Assembly: GCF_002278035.1 (NCBI RefSeq)
Contig: NZ_CP022604.1
Span: 2,093,501-2,157,500, forward strand
Source: Ochrobactrum quorumnocens
Lineage (GTDB): Bacteria; Pseudomonadota; Alphaproteobacteria; Rhizobiales; Rhizobiaceae
Direction: 5' to 3'
Length of the DNA: 64,000 nucleotides
This document shows, one piece after another, positions 8,829 through 17,463 of this stretch (its first letter is position 1; each line of letters begins with the position of its first letter). The notes beneath the pieces were generated by a model. It was not told the origin of the DNA and searched no databases. It was given only the letters and a program-made list of their open reading frames with translations. Made by a program: the position numbers and the translations under genes.

Positions 8829-9710
8829 ATGAACTGGGACGATATCCGCATATTCCTTGCCGTTGCGCGCTCTGGGCAGATTCTGGGCGCGGCCAAAAGG
8901 CTTGGCCTCAATCATACAACAGTTGCCCGCAGACTGACTGCACTTGAGGCTGCACTTTCCACGACTCTGCTGACGCGCCGAACCAACGGCTCGACGCTCA
9001 CGCAGGCGGGCGAGGAATTTCTGCTTGCAGCCGAACGCATGGAAGCAGAAATGCTTTCCGCGCGTTCGCAGGTCGGCAATGCGGATATCGCTGTTTCAGG
9101 TACAGTGCGGATCGGTGCGCCCGATGGTTTTGGCGTTACGTTTCTGGCTCCAAGGCTGGCGAGGCTGACACAGCAATATCCCGACCTCACGATCCAGCTT
9201 GTGCCGGTGCCGCGCTCCTTCTCATTGTCGCGACGTGAAGCAGATATAGCTATCACGGTCGAACGCCCGGAACAGGGGCGGCTGATCGCCCGCAGGCTGG
9301 TCGATTATACGCTCGGTCTTTTTGCACATCGCTCCTACATTGAAGCGAATGGCATGCCGGAAAGCGTCGAAGATCTGAACAAGCATCGGACCATTGGCTA
9401 TGTGGAAGATCTGGTGATCAATCCGTCTCTGGCATATGCGCCGGAAATCAGCCGCGATTGGAAGCCTGCTTTTGAAGTTTCAAGTGCGCTGGGACAGGTA
9501 GAGGCAGTTCGTGCGGGTGCTGGCATTGGCATTCTTCACGCGTTCATCGCACGCGCTGATCCCAATCTGGTGCCTGTTCTGCCCGATCGCATCATCCGTC
9601 GATCCTATTGGCTGACCTATCACGAATCCGCGCGCACCCTGCGGCGCGTTACTGCCGTCTCAGCTTTGATTTCCGAGCTGGTAGAGAGCGAGAAGTCGCT
9701 GTTTAGCTAG
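8829..9710 (+). CDS. LysR-family transcriptional regulator
   Basis: A 293-residue protein. The winged HTH is at residues 1-60 (MNWDDIRIFLAVARSGQILGAAKRLGLNHTTVARRLTALE), and the effector-binding fold follows from about residue 90. The DNA-binding half is close to the subgroup that carries HTTVARRL and often regulates adjacent dehydrogenase genes. Divergence from mmsA suggests control of methylmalonate-semialdehyde dehydrogenase and autoregulation; this is inference. ATG start at 8829 after caaagaacgcc, with a weak ribosome site. A palindromic repeat abuts its 3' end. Confidence 0.88.
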   Translation: MNWDDIRIFLAVARSGQILGAAKRLGLNHTTVARRLTALEAALSTTLLTRRTNGSTLTQAGEEFLLAAERMEAEMLSARSQVGNADIAVSGTVRIGAPDGFGVTFLAPRLARLTQQYPDLTIQLVPVPRSFSLSRREADIAITVERPEQGRLIARRLVDYTLGLFAHRSYIEANGMPESVEDLNKHRTIGYVEDLVINPSLAYAPEISRDWKPAFEVSSALGQVEAVRAGAGIGILHAFIARADPNLVPVLPDRIIRRSYWLTYHESARTLRRVTAVSALISELVESEKSLFS

Positions 9711-9764
9711 AGCGATCCCGAAAAGTGTGAAACGGTTTTCGGGATGCACGTAGAAACGCGCTCT
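9709..9764. repeat. Short RIME-like palindrome
   Basis: agagcg...cgctct ends enclose the cccgaaaagtgtgaaacggttttcggg core. It separates the convergent LysR and YoaK-family genes and could form a terminator-like hairpin on either strand. Confidence 0.75.
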
Positions 9765-10407
9765 AATTCGCTCGCCAGTAAATTGCCATCACACTGAGGA
9801 TCATAGCTGCTGGGATAAACAGCGCATCAAGGCCAATGAAATAATGCGCAAAGCCGCCCAGAACGGCACCAATCATCAGTGACAGCCAAACGGCGAAATG
9901 TTGCAACCAGCGCCACCTTGGTGCTTCGCCCCGCAATGATCCGGCAAGATCGGCAGCAGAATTAAACAAAGTTCCTGTCACATAAGTCACACCGAGGCGC
10001 GCTGAGCCGATCGGTTGTACGGCGGCATTCTGCGCACCCATGGCGGCTGCCAGAAGCAGCACCGGATGGATAAGATTGAGCCCCTCGTGGCGCAAGACAC
10101 TGACCAGAAGAAGTATCGCCGCCACGCTAGCCATAACTGCAAGACTACCGTTCTTGCCATGAGCGCGAACGGTCAACGTACCTAAAAAAGCTCCGGTGAA
10201 AAACAAGGCGATAAGAGCCGCCGGAAGCCAGATAATTGCCCGTCCCATCGCATCCGACTGCCCGGCAATAGCGAGACCGAGCTGTGTGGTGTTGCCACTC
10301 ATGAAAGAGGCAAAAAAGCCGCCCAGTTCGAGAAAAGCAATTCCATCAATGAAGCCCGCCGATGCGGTCAGAGCCAGACCGAGAGACAGTCGCGAATTCG
10401 GTGTCAT
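9763..10407 (-). CDS. YoaK family (DUF1275) membrane protein
   Basis: A 214-residue protein with about six hydrophobic segments. It opens with the family hallmark ASAGFIDGIAFLELGGFFASFMSGNTTQLGLA, in which GFIDG...F.SFMSGN is conserved. The C-terminus is WLSLMIGAVLGGFAHYFIG and a last membrane helix. The family is widespread and its molecular function is unknown; some members are linked to stress or transport. The start ATG at 10407 is the only reasonable one. It has its own 3' boundary at the palindromic repeat and a terminator-like stem upstream separating it from the next gene. Confidence 0.85.
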   Translation of the reverse strand: MTPNSRLSLGLALTASAGFIDGIAFLELGGFFASFMSGNTTQLGLAIAGQSDAMGRAIIWLPAALIALFFTGAFLGTLTVRAHGKNGSLAVMASVAAILLLVSVLRHEGLNLIHPVLLLAAAMGAQNAAVQPIGSARLGVTYVTGTLFNSAADLAGSLRGEAPRWRWLQHFAVWLSLMIGAVLGGFAHYFIGLDALFIPAAMILSVMAIYWRAN

Positions 10408-10430
10408 GGGATTGAACTTTGAAAAAGAGT

Positions 10431-10456
10431 GGCCCGGCTTTTGAAAAAACCGGGCC
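10431..10456 (-). terminator. Rho-independent terminator after the GlsB/YeaQ-type gene
   Basis: ggcccgg ... ccgggcc stem with a loop rich in A (T on the minus strand), followed on the minus strand by actctttttc. Confidence 0.7.
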
Positions 10457-10480
10457 TTAATTCAAGATTGGAACGCGCCC

Positions 10481-10735
10481 TCAGACGCGTTTAACGATAC
10501 GCAGAATAACAAGAAGGATCGCAGCACCGATAAAGGCGTTGACGATAGCCGCGATAATACCGCCGCCGACCGAAAAACCCAGTCGCGGCAAAAGCCAGCC
10601 TGCGAAGAAAGCGCCGATCACACCCACAATGATGTTACCGATGAGGCCGAAACCACCACCCTGAACCACTTTGCCAGCTAGCCAGCCGGCGATCAGGCCG
10701 ACCAATAGAAATACGAGAAGACTTCCACCGTCCAT
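10481..10735 (-). CDS. GlsB/YeaQ/YmgE-family small membrane protein
   Basis: An 84-residue transglycosylase-associated-protein family member with three hydrophobic segments. The family's glycine pattern is seen in GLIAGWLAGKVVQGGGFGLIGNIIVGVIGA, and the tail is IVNAFIGAAILLVILRIVKRV. Members are induced in stress or stationary phase; the function is not established. The start is the ATG at 10735, 9 bases after gaggga; a TTG two codons earlier is in frame but too close to the ribosome site. Confidence 0.85.
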   Translation of the reverse strand: MDGGSLLVFLLVGLIAGWLAGKVVQGGGFGLIGNIIVGVIGAFFAGWLLPRLGFSVGGGIIAAIVNAFIGAAILLVILRIVKRV

Positions 10736-10823
10736 AAGCAATTCTCCCTCTCATCATGCATCCCGCGACGCATCTGCAATGAGTTGACAATATGTTGGCC
10801 TGTCAGACAAGAGGCTATGAGAA

Positions 10824-11348
10824 TTAAGGCGCCAGATGCCGGAAAGCGGCAACCACATCTTCATAGACCTTACGCTTGAAGGGCACGATCAAATCCGGCA
10901 GTTCCTGCATCGGTTTCCACGCCCATTCCTCGAATTCAGCCGTATGACCACCGGGAGGAGGATTGATCGCGATCTCGCTCTCGTCGCCTTCAAAGCGATA
11001 AGCAAACCACTTCTGGGTCTGTCCGCGATATTTTCCTTTAAGCGCCTGCCCGACCAGGCGTGGAGGTAGATCGTAATTGATCCAGTTTGGGGCTTCAGCA
11101 AGGAGGGATACCGACTTCATGCCGGTTTCCTCATAAAGCTCACGCAGCGATGCAACTGCTGGATCTTCGCCTTTATCGATACCGCCTTGCGGCATCTGCC
11201 AAAGCTGTGTTGCCCCATCCATCTCATCACCTGGAATAACGATGCGCCGCCCGGCCCAGACGAGACCTTCCTTGTTGAGCACCATCAACCCAACACAGGG
11301 GCGATAAGGCAGGCTTTCGGGATCGACAGGACCTTTATGCTTCGACAT
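10824..11348 (-). CDS. rppH: RNA pyrophosphohydrolase (Nudix)
   Basis: A 174-residue Nudix hydrolase that removes pyrophosphate from 5'-triphosphate RNA, starting RNase E-dependent decay (also described as diadenosine polyphosphate hydrolase in this group). It begins [20 protein letters not shown]. The Nudix box [22 protein letters not shown] is complete (G...E...REL.EE.G) near residue 60. The start at 11348 is favoured over an upstream ATG at 11384 because homology begins here. It sits downstream of envC-ctpA, as is usual in Rhizobiales, but behind a terminator hairpin, so it is probably transcribed separately. Confidence 0.93.
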   Translation of the reverse strand: MSKHKGPVDPESLPYRPCVGLMVLNKEGLVWAGRRIVIPGDEMDGATQLWQMPQGGIDKGEDPAVASLRELYEETGMKSVSLLAEAPNWINYDLPPRLVGQALKGKYRGQTQKWFAYRFEGDESEIAINPPPGGHTAEFEEWAWKPMQELPDLIVPFKRKVYEDVVAAFRHLAP

Positions 11349-11436
11349 CGTAATCTCCGTGTATTCGCAGGTATGCGCACCCATTGATATGCGGCAGCTC
11401 TTAGCGTTTCAATGTTATTAAACTGCGACAAAAAGA

Positions 11437-11464
11437 AAACGCGGGAGCCGAGGCTTCCGCGTTT
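11437..11464 (-). terminator. Rho-independent terminator after ctpA
   Basis: aaacgcggaagcc / ggctcccgcgttt stem as read on the minus strand, followed by tctttttg. It lies 28 bases past the ctpA stop. Confidence 0.8.
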
Positions 11465-11491
11465 GTTGTTTCAGTCGTCGTCACAGATAGA

Positions 11492-12823
11492 TCAGTTCAG
11501 CACACCCTTTTTAGGGTCTGGCGGGAACGCAGCATTGGCTTCCTCACCGCGCAGAAGCTTCAGCGCTTCGTTGAGCTGAACGTCATCCTTAGTCTCAAGC
11601 GGAACATAAGCTGCCGAACCCGATCCCTGATCGTCTTCAGCATTGCCCTTGATGTGGCCCTTGAGCTCGGACTCACCGCGAACAACATCCTCACCGCGCA
11701 GTTCTGGCGGCAATGGCTGTTCAACCTTGATGTCCGGCGTGATGCCCTTGCCCTGGATCGACTTGCCCGACGGCGTATAATAGAGCGCTGTCGTCAGACG
11801 CAGCGAACCATTTTCACCAAGCGGGATGATCGTCTGAACGGAACCCTTGCCGAAAGACTGCGTGCCCAGCACGGTCGCACGACGATGATCCTGCAATGCA
11901 CCGGCAACGATTTCCGAAGCACTGGCCGAGCCGCCATTGATCAGCACGATCACTGGCTTGCCATCAACAAGATCACCCTTGCGCGCGTCAAAGCGGGTTA
12001 CATCCTGCGGATCACGTCCACGGGTCGAAACAATTTCACCCTTATCGAGGAACGTGTCTGAAACAGCCACGGCCTGATCAAGCAGTCCACCTGGATTGAG
12101 GCGAAGGTCGAGCACATAGCCTTTGAGCTTGTCGCCCGGCAGCTTCTCCTGAATGTCCTTGATCGCCTTCTTGAGATCTTCCGAAGTCTGCTCGGTGAAG
12201 GAAATCACGCGCAGATAGCCAACATCATTCTCAATCCGCGAGCGAACCGCCTTGACCTTGATCACAGCGCGATCGATCTTGAGCGTGATAGGCTTATCAG
12301 CACCCTGACGAATAAGTGTGAGCTCAATCGGCGAACCGATTTCACCGCGCATCTTTTCAACGGCGTCGCTGAGGCTCAATCCACGGACTTCCTGGCCGTC
12401 GATCTTGCTGATCAGATCGCCCGCAAGAACACCGGCCTTGGAGGCAGGCGTATCATCAATCGGCGCGATGACCTTCACAAGATCATTGTCCATTGTCACT
12501 TCGATACCAAGGCCACCGAACTCACCTTTGGTCTGCACGCGCATATCCTGCGCGGCTTCCGGGTTGAGATAGGAGGAATGTGGATCCAGCGACGTCAACA
12601 TGCCGTTGATCGCGCTTTCGGTCAGCTTCTTGTCATCGGGCGGCGTCACGTATTGCTGACGCACACGCTCGAAAATATCACCGAAGAGTGCAAGGTCCTT
12701 ATAGACATCGCTGTCTTTCCCCGCTGCCGCAAAGGCAGTGGAAGCAGGCGCGCCCTGAACCATCACCATGGCTGACGCCCCCATAAGGGCTCCGGCGAAC
12801 AGCAGCGACAGTTTACGTATCAT
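11492..12823 (-). CDS. ctpA: Carboxy-terminal processing protease CtpA (S41 family), periplasmic
   Basis: A 443-residue protein. It starts MIRKLSLLFAGALMGASAM with a signal peptide, then a PDZ domain (residues ~85-170: GGLGIEVTMDNDLVKVIAPIDDTPASKAGVLAGDLI) and an S41 catalytic domain with LRLNPGGLLDQAV, NGGSASASEIVAGAL (nucleophile Ser) and GTQSFGKGSVQTI (catalytic Lys). Tail-specific proteases of this kind trim C-termini of periplasmic proteins and control murein hydrolases. The gene start overlaps the envC stop by 11 bp, so the two are translationally coupled; the EnvC-type activator beside it fits a cell-wall role. In-frame sequence upstream to 12919 lies inside envC and was not used. Confidence 0.94.
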   Translation of the reverse strand: MIRKLSLLFAGALMGASAMVMVQGAPASTAFAAAGKDSDVYKDLALFGDIFERVRQQYVTPPDDKKLTESAINGMLTSLDPHSSYLNPEAAQDMRVQTKGEFGGLGIEVTMDNDLVKVIAPIDDTPASKAGVLAGDLISKIDGQEVRGLSLSDAVEKMRGEIGSPIELTLIRQGADKPITLKIDRAVIKVKAVRSRIENDVGYLRVISFTEQTSEDLKKAIKDIQEKLPGDKLKGYVLDLRLNPGGLLDQAVAVSDTFLDKGEIVSTRGRDPQDVTRFDARKGDLVDGKPVIVLINGGSASASEIVAGALQDHRRATVLGTQSFGKGSVQTIIPLGENGSLRLTTALYYTPSGKSIQGKGITPDIKVEQPLPPELRGEDVVRGESELKGHIKGNAEDDQGSGSAAYVPLETKDDVQLNEALKLLRGEEANAAFPPDPKKGVLN

Positions 12824-14147
12824 TTTGTGTCCTTCCAGAAAGCCGTTCAGTCCACCACGGGGCCGGATCAACGGGTTTTCCATCCTTTCGAAACTCAATG
12901 TAAAGCAATGGCGCGCCATTGCCCACCTCTATCGGTGCAACACTTGCGAGAAGTTTTTCACCCATTGCGCCGACAGGTTCACCCGCCAACACAAACTGAC
13001 CTTGCGCCACATCGATTCGACCCATGCCAGCCATCACGATATGATATCCGCCGCCCGCGTCCAGGATCAAGAGCTGCCCATAAGATCTGAATGTACCTGC
13101 ATAAAGCACAACGCCATCGGAAGGTGACGTAATCGTGGCAGCGGGCAAGGTTTCGACCACCTGCCCCATCATGTTGCCGCCAACCCCATCCTTTTCAGCA
13201 AAGTGTCGGATTGTCTTGCCCGCAGCAGGCAATCCCAACTTTCCCTGCAATGATGCAAAGTCGATCTGAGCATGCAAGCGGTTCTCGCCAGGCGTTGCTT
13301 CTCCGGCCTTTTCTTGCGCTTTTGCAAGACGTTCGGCTTCCGCCTTGCGCGCAGCATCAGCCGCATCCCGGACCCCTGCCATCTGCTCATCGAGCCCGTC
13401 GATCAGCTCCTTGATGCTACCCGCCTTGGCCGCAAGTTCTTCCGAACGCTTGCGCTGTGTCTCTATTTCCTGCTCGGATTGTGCCTGCAACTTCTTCTTT
13501 TCTTCAAGAAGAAGTGATTGACGCTTCTGCTCTTCGGCCTGCGCAGTGCGTGTTTCCTTGAGCTTGTCCTGCTCTTGAGTAATCGAGGCCGTGACACGCT
13601 GCATATCCTGGAGATCGCTTGTGAGTTCTTCCACCTGCTCGCGCATTTCAGGCACAACCGCGCCAAGCAGCACCGCACTGCGTACCGATGCCAGGGCATC
13701 GTCGGGCCGTACAAGAATGGCAGGCGGCGGGTTCAAACCCATCCGCTGCAGGGCTGCCAGCACTTCAGCCAGAATGCTGCGCCGCGCACGCAAGGAATTG
13801 CGAATGCCGTCTTCCTGCTCACGCAAAGACATGAGTTTGTCGGCACTATCAGCAATATCCTGCTGCAATTTCTTGTCAGTCTTTGCAGATTGGATCAGTG
13901 CTGCCGTAATCGTTGCCTGGTCTTTCTTAAGGTTGGCTACCTCGTCTTCGAGCTGCTTCAGCTTGTCGCTTGATACCGAGAGTTCGGTGCTGAGCTGCTC
14001 ATATTCACTTGCTGCCTTGTCGCGCTGCTGCTGGATTCCTTCCTGTGCAAAAGCCAGCGTTGCGCCCGACATAAGCGCAGTCGCAACAAGGCCAGCCCGC
14101 ATCAAGGCAGACAGCAAAGACTTTTTTGGAAGGCGAAAAGGACTCAT
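12813..14147 (-). CDS. Murein hydrolase activator EnvC-like, coiled-coil plus LytM (M23) domain
   Basis: A 444-residue exported protein. The signal peptide runs to about residue 34 (VATALMSGATLAFA). Two long coiled-coil stretches follow (residues ~35-110 and ~150-265, heptads rich in K/E/Q), then a C-terminal M23/LytM domain (residues ~305-430: SPSDGVVLYAGTFRSYGQLLILDAGGGYHIVMAGM). The metalloprotease zinc ligands are degenerate here, as in EnvC, which activates division amidases rather than cutting peptidoglycan itself. Part of the Rhizobiales rlmH-envC-ctpA order. A start ATG at 14147 immediately precedes the signal sequence. Confidence 0.88.
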   Translation of the reverse strand: MSPFRLPKKSLLSALMRAGLVATALMSGATLAFAQEGIQQQRDKAASEYEQLSTELSVSSDKLKQLEDEVANLKKDQATITAALIQSAKTDKKLQQDIADSADKLMSLREQEDGIRNSLRARRSILAEVLAALQRMGLNPPPAILVRPDDALASVRSAVLLGAVVPEMREQVEELTSDLQDMQRVTASITQEQDKLKETRTAQAEEQKRQSLLLEEKKKLQAQSEQEIETQRKRSEELAAKAGSIKELIDGLDEQMAGVRDAADAARKAEAERLAKAQEKAGEATPGENRLHAQIDFASLQGKLGLPAAGKTIRHFAEKDGVGGNMMGQVVETLPAATITSPSDGVVLYAGTFRSYGQLLILDAGGGYHIVMAGMGRIDVAQGQFVLAGEPVGAMGEKLLASVAPIEVGNGAPLLYIEFRKDGKPVDPAPWWTERLSGRTQNDT

Positions 14148-14238
14148 GGCGCGCTATATCAGGAACAAACAAGGCCAAAACTAGCCGCATACTGTTAACG
14201 AACCATCAACCATAACCCGGCAGAGCCGATTATAGCCG

Positions 14239-14607
14239 TCATGACGCGAGCTGTTCCATCAATTCGATACGATTCCCGAATGGATCAGAGATATAGCATC
14301 TTGCATAACCAATCAGCGGTTCATCGTCGACAACAGAGACACCGGCGGCGGTCAGCGTTTCGATCAACTTTGCCAGCTCCTTAACAATGAAGGCCGGATG
14401 CGCTTTGCGGGCGGGAACAAATTCGGGATCGATACCGAGGTGAATTTTCAACGAACCTCGCTCAAACCAGCAACCACCTCTTACCGCCAGATTTGATGGC
14501 TTCGGCTCTTCAGGAATTCCCAGAAGTCCTTCGTAAAAAGCACGAGCTTTTTCTTCTTCGCCCTTTGGCATCGCCAGCTGTATATGATCGAGCCGAGTGA
14601 TATGCAT
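14239..14607 (-). CDS. VOC-superfamily (glyoxalase-like) protein
   Basis: A 122-residue single VOC module. It opens MHITRLDHIQLAMPKGEEEKAR with the first metal-ligand His in LDHIQLA, has GLLGIPEEPKP, and ends with YISDPFGNRIELMEQ containing the terminal Glu ligand. Family members include glyoxalases, dioxygenases and resistance proteins; the substrate cannot be told. Start at 14607 (ggacaagcacgg upstream) is preferred to an ATG six codons earlier. Its position between envC and the glycosyltransferase gene interrupts the usual wall-gene order. Confidence 0.75.
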   Translation of the reverse strand: MHITRLDHIQLAMPKGEEEKARAFYEGLLGIPEEPKPSNLAVRGGCWFERGSLKIHLGIDPEFVPARKAHPAFIVKELAKLIETLTAAGVSVVDDEPLIGYARCYISDPFGNRIELMEQLAS

Positions 14608-14656
14608 CCGTGCTTGTCCAACCATTGTTCGTGGCAGTATTAGGCAAGAAGATTAC

Positions 14657-15571
14657 TCAAAGGGCAAGGTCAGGGTATTTGCTCGCATATTCCTGCATTT
14701 CACGGCGATAGCGCCAGACGGCTCGTGCGCGACTTTTCCAAAGATCGCGGCGCGGTCTTTTCCACGGTTTTTCCGGGCCATGGAAATGCACGATAATATC
14801 CGGAACCGTCTTGCTTTCCTCGGCGTCTCCACCAAGTCGGACAATATGTCTGCGTTGTCGGGAGGAATCGCGCCATGAAGAATTGTAAGCCGGATTGATA
14901 AGATGCACACGACCACGAAACACATTATTGAGGTGGTCCTGATCACCTAGCGGGAATGCGGAAGCTCGAACGAGATCGTGCATTGCTTGATGTAGTTCTG
15001 GCTCGGCGCGGATCGCATCTGTATCAAGCAGCAAGACACCGGCGTTAAAATAGCGCGATATATCGGTCTGCTCCATCAGTCCCTGTAACTCGCTTACGCG
15101 AACCAGACATTTATCGCGCACTTTAAGACCGCGCGCCGACCACTTCGCCACGACGCAATCACGTACTGCACCAATCGGACAACCATTGAGATTGAGCGAG
15201 AAAAGCGGTGCAACATCACCGACGACCTGAGTATCGCCGTCGATATAAAGAACGCGACCAGAAATTCGAGCTGGAATATGCAGACGCCCCATCGTTGCAG
15301 CTGAAATATGTGCGGTCGGCCCCTTGGCGCCATCCAGATCATCGGCCGACAAAGCGAGGCAATTAAGTGTAACAGCCGGATTTGTCATCGCAACACGCCT
15401 GACCGCGTCCCAGTCCTGGTCGCTAAGGCCGTCACCCCAGAAATGAATGATACCCGGTAGGGTCAAGTGACGGAGCACGCCCCACATAGCCACAAGAGTG
15501 GGTTTGAGAAAGCCGCTATCCGTCACGAAAGCGATCTGTGGCAACGTCTCGGTAAGTGAGTTATGTGACAT
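14657..15571 (-). CDS. Glycosyltransferase, family 8-like
   Basis: A 304-residue cytosolic protein starting MSHNSLTETLPQIAFVTDSG. The GT-A fold signature for a GT8 enzyme is visible: ARISGRVLYIDGDTQVVGD (DGD as the DxD metal/nucleotide-sugar motif, residues ~110-112), then YFNAGVLLLDTDAIR and GDQDHLNNVFRGRV. A second His motif IVHFHGPEKPW near residue 265 is typical of GT8 (HF.G..KPW). This group adds galactose or glucose to surface polysaccharides. The acceptor is unknown. Twenty-two in-frame codons before the chosen ATG look non-conserved. Confidence 0.85.
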   Translation of the reverse strand: MSHNSLTETLPQIAFVTDSGFLKPTLVAMWGVLRHLTLPGIIHFWGDGLSDQDWDAVRRVAMTNPAVTLNCLALSADDLDGAKGPTAHISAATMGRLHIPARISGRVLYIDGDTQVVGDVAPLFSLNLNGCPIGAVRDCVVAKWSARGLKVRDKCLVRVSELQGLMEQTDISRYFNAGVLLLDTDAIRAEPELHQAMHDLVRASAFPLGDQDHLNNVFRGRVHLINPAYNSSWRDSSRQRRHIVRLGGDAEESKTVPDIIVHFHGPEKPWKRPRRDLWKSRARAVWRYRREMQEYASKYPDLAL

Positions 15572-15659
15572 GGTTTTCTGCAGGTGATGCAAGAGGCAGT
15601 TATAAAATCGGCCAAAAAACAGGACCGATTTCGCCACCTATTTGAAAAACATGAAAGAA

Positions 15660-16142
15660 CTAGGACCGATGATACGGATGGCCTGCAAGAATTGTTGCAG
15701 CACGATATAATTGCTCAGCTATCAATATACGCGCGATCTGATGCGGCCATGTGAGCTCGCCTAGCGCCAGAACCAGATCTGCGCGCGATCGTAACGAAGG
15801 ATCGTGCCCATCCGGGCCGCCAATGGCAACAATCAGCTGGCGCTTGCCATCATCACGCATGCGGCCAATGCGTTCAGCAAAAGATTCTGAGCCGAGCGCT
15901 TTGCCGCGCTCGTCGAGCAGGATAAGGGCTGCCCCGTTATCAAGTGCTTCATTGATGCGCTGTGCTTCTTCGGCCTTACGCAGATCAGCTGTTTGTCCGC
16001 GGCTTTCGGGTATTTCATTCACACCCGCAAATTCGAGCCCTAATGGCGGTCCCGCCTTGGAAAAGCGGCCGAAATAACGCTCGACCAACTCCCGCTCGGG
16101 GCCGGCTTTCATCCGGCCCACGGCCATCACACTCACACGCAT
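15660..16142 (-). CDS. rlmH: 23S rRNA (pseudouridine1915-N3)-methyltransferase RlmH
   Basis: A 160-residue SPOUT methyltransferase. The knot region is LIVAIGGPDGHDPSLRSRAD with SAM-binding GG.DG, and the C-terminus ALGELTWPHQIARILIAEQLYRAATILAGHPYHR is a near-perfect family signature. It modifies m3-psi1915 in helix 69 on assembled 70S ribosomes. It directly follows rsfS (20 bp gap), the normal arrangement. Confidence 0.96.
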   Translation of the reverse strand: MRVSVMAVGRMKAGPERELVERYFGRFSKAGPPLGLEFAGVNEIPESRGQTADLRKAEEAQRINEALDNGAALILLDERGKALGSESFAERIGRMRDDGKRQLIVAIGGPDGHDPSLRSRADLVLALGELTWPHQIARILIAEQLYRAATILAGHPYHRS

Positions 16143-16162
16143 AGTGCCCTCTTACGACTTGA

Positions 16163-16534
16163 TCAGTGCACCGTTCCCGATGCGCGCTGATCTTCGGCAT
16201 CGTCGTTGATCCAGATTTTTTCCAGATTATAGAAATCACGGATTTCCGGACGGAAAATATGGACGACAATATCGCCTGTATCGATGAGAACCCAATCACC
16301 GCCCTCGAGCCCTTCGACCCGGACATTCTTGCAGCCCATTTGACTGAGCGCCTGCAAAAGATGGTCAGCGACAGCCGTCACGTGACGATGCGAACGACCA
16401 GAAGCGACGATCATATAATCGCCGATCGAAGATCTTCCGCGAATGTCGATGGGGATAATGGATTCTGCTTTGGAGTTTTCGAGACTGGCCAAAGCCGCGT
16501 CGAAGGTCTGGGACACGAAAGCTGTTTCGTTCAT
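16163..16534 (-). CDS. rsfS: Ribosome silencing factor RsfS (Iojap)
   Basis: A 123-residue protein that binds uL14 and blocks subunit joining when nutrients are short. Family signatures: IPIDIRGRSSIGDYMIVASGRSHRHVTAVADHL, then VEGLEGGDWVLIDTGDIVVHIFRPEIRDFYNLEKIW. I place the start at the ATG 16534 (MNETAFVSQTFD) because the conserved fold begins about nine residues later. The frame stays open upstream; aagga followed six bases later by an in-frame CTG (near 16581) has a better ribosome site than the ATG, so a CTG-started form about 16 residues longer is possible. Operon with nadD and rlmH. Confidence 0.9.
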   Translation of the reverse strand: MNETAFVSQTFDAALASLENSKAESIIPIDIRGRSSIGDYMIVASGRSHRHVTAVADHLLQALSQMGCKNVRVEGLEGGDWVLIDTGDIVVHIFRPEIRDFYNLEKIWINDDAEDQRASGTVH

Positions 16535-16692
16535 CCCGACCGGTGAAGGCGCGTGGTGAGCCTTCTTCTCAATTGCTGTTCTCAGTGTAGTTCCTTTCCG
16601 ACAAGAACAACGCCGTACGGCAGTCATAAGCACCGCACATACCTAAGATAGGCAGAGTCCCTGTATTCTTTCAAGAGTCTTGGCTTCTTTTG

Positions 16693-16742
16693 AAGCGCAT
16701 CTTAGACGTAAAGTGGCTTTACACTTTTCGGATGTGCTCAAG
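16693..16742. repeat. RIME-like palindrome between rsfS and nadD
   Basis: gcgcatct...cacttttcggatgtgc, a degenerate copy of the core seen elsewhere in the window. Confidence 0.6.
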
Positions 16743-16749
16743 ACATCCT

Positions 16750-17409
16750 TCATTTGTTCGATTTTTGTTTACGCAGCGCACTTGAAGAAAGCGAAGAACG
16801 CGGCCCGTGAATAAACGTCCAGGCCGGTGGATTACGCCGTGCAAGGATCGGCGCGTAATGTTCATCTAGCCGGCTATCGGAAAATGTTTGCGCCATCCGT
16901 GACGACAGATAAGCCAAAGTCGAACCCGGCCGGTCGATCACTGCGATCGGGAAGTTCTGCGCAATCTCCCGCCAGCGCTGCCAGCGATGGAAAGAAGCCA
17001 GATTGTCTGCACCCATAACCCAGACGAAATGCACACCGGGATTGGCCTTGCGGATCAGCGCCAGAGTGTCGGCTGTGTAGCGCACATTGAAGGCTGCTTC
17101 CAGCGCCGTCACCTTGATGCGCGGATCGCTTGCGACATGCTCACTGAGCTCTAAGCGTTCAGCAAGCGGCGCAAGTTCCCGCTTATCCTTCAGTGGATTG
17201 CCGGGCGTCACCATCCACCAGAGCTGATCGAGCTTCAGCCGCCGGATGGCGATTTCAGCGACCAGCGCATGACCACCATGTGGTGGATTGAACGAGCCGC
17301 CAAACAGGCCGACCGTCATGCCCTTTTCGACATGCGGCATGCGCAAATATTGTGCATCAACGTCCGGATAACTCGCCTTTAATGCGGAAAGCCCAAAGCC
17401 GAACCGCAT
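16750..17409 (-). CDS. nadD: Nicotinate-nucleotide adenylyltransferase
   Basis: A 219-residue nucleotidyltransferase that makes deamido-NAD+ from nicotinate mononucleotide and ATP. The motif GLFGGSFNPPHGGHALVAE (the H-x-G-H type site, residues ~34-52) and FVWVMGADNLASFHRWQRW are diagnostic, as is SSTALR-like SSSALRKQ at the end. About 30 residues precede the fold, which also occurs in Brucella homologues as I recall. The start was taken as the ATG at 17409; a GTG two codons upstream is possible. The upstream neighbour proA ends 55 bp away, with only a palindromic repeat between. Confidence 0.92.
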   Translation of the reverse strand: MRFGFGLSALKASYPDVDAQYLRMPHVEKGMTVGLFGGSFNPPHGGHALVAEIAIRRLKLDQLWWMVTPGNPLKDKRELAPLAERLELSEHVASDPRIKVTALEAAFNVRYTADTLALIRKANPGVHFVWVMGADNLASFHRWQRWREIAQNFPIAVIDRPGSTLAYLSSRMAQTFSDSRLDEHYAPILARRNPPAWTFIHGPRSSLSSSALRKQKSNK

Positions 17410-17411
17410 TA

Positions 17412-17461
17412 GCACATGATCCCGAAAAGGGGGTACCAGTTTTCGGATAAGATCATGTCGA
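17412..17461. repeat. RIME-like palindrome between nadD and proA
   Basis: gcacatgat-cccgaaaag...ttttcgga-taagatcatgtc. It fills the whole nadD-proA gap and overlaps the nadD leader, so a hairpin would lie right before the nadD ribosome site. Confidence 0.7.
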
Positions 17462-17463
17462 GC

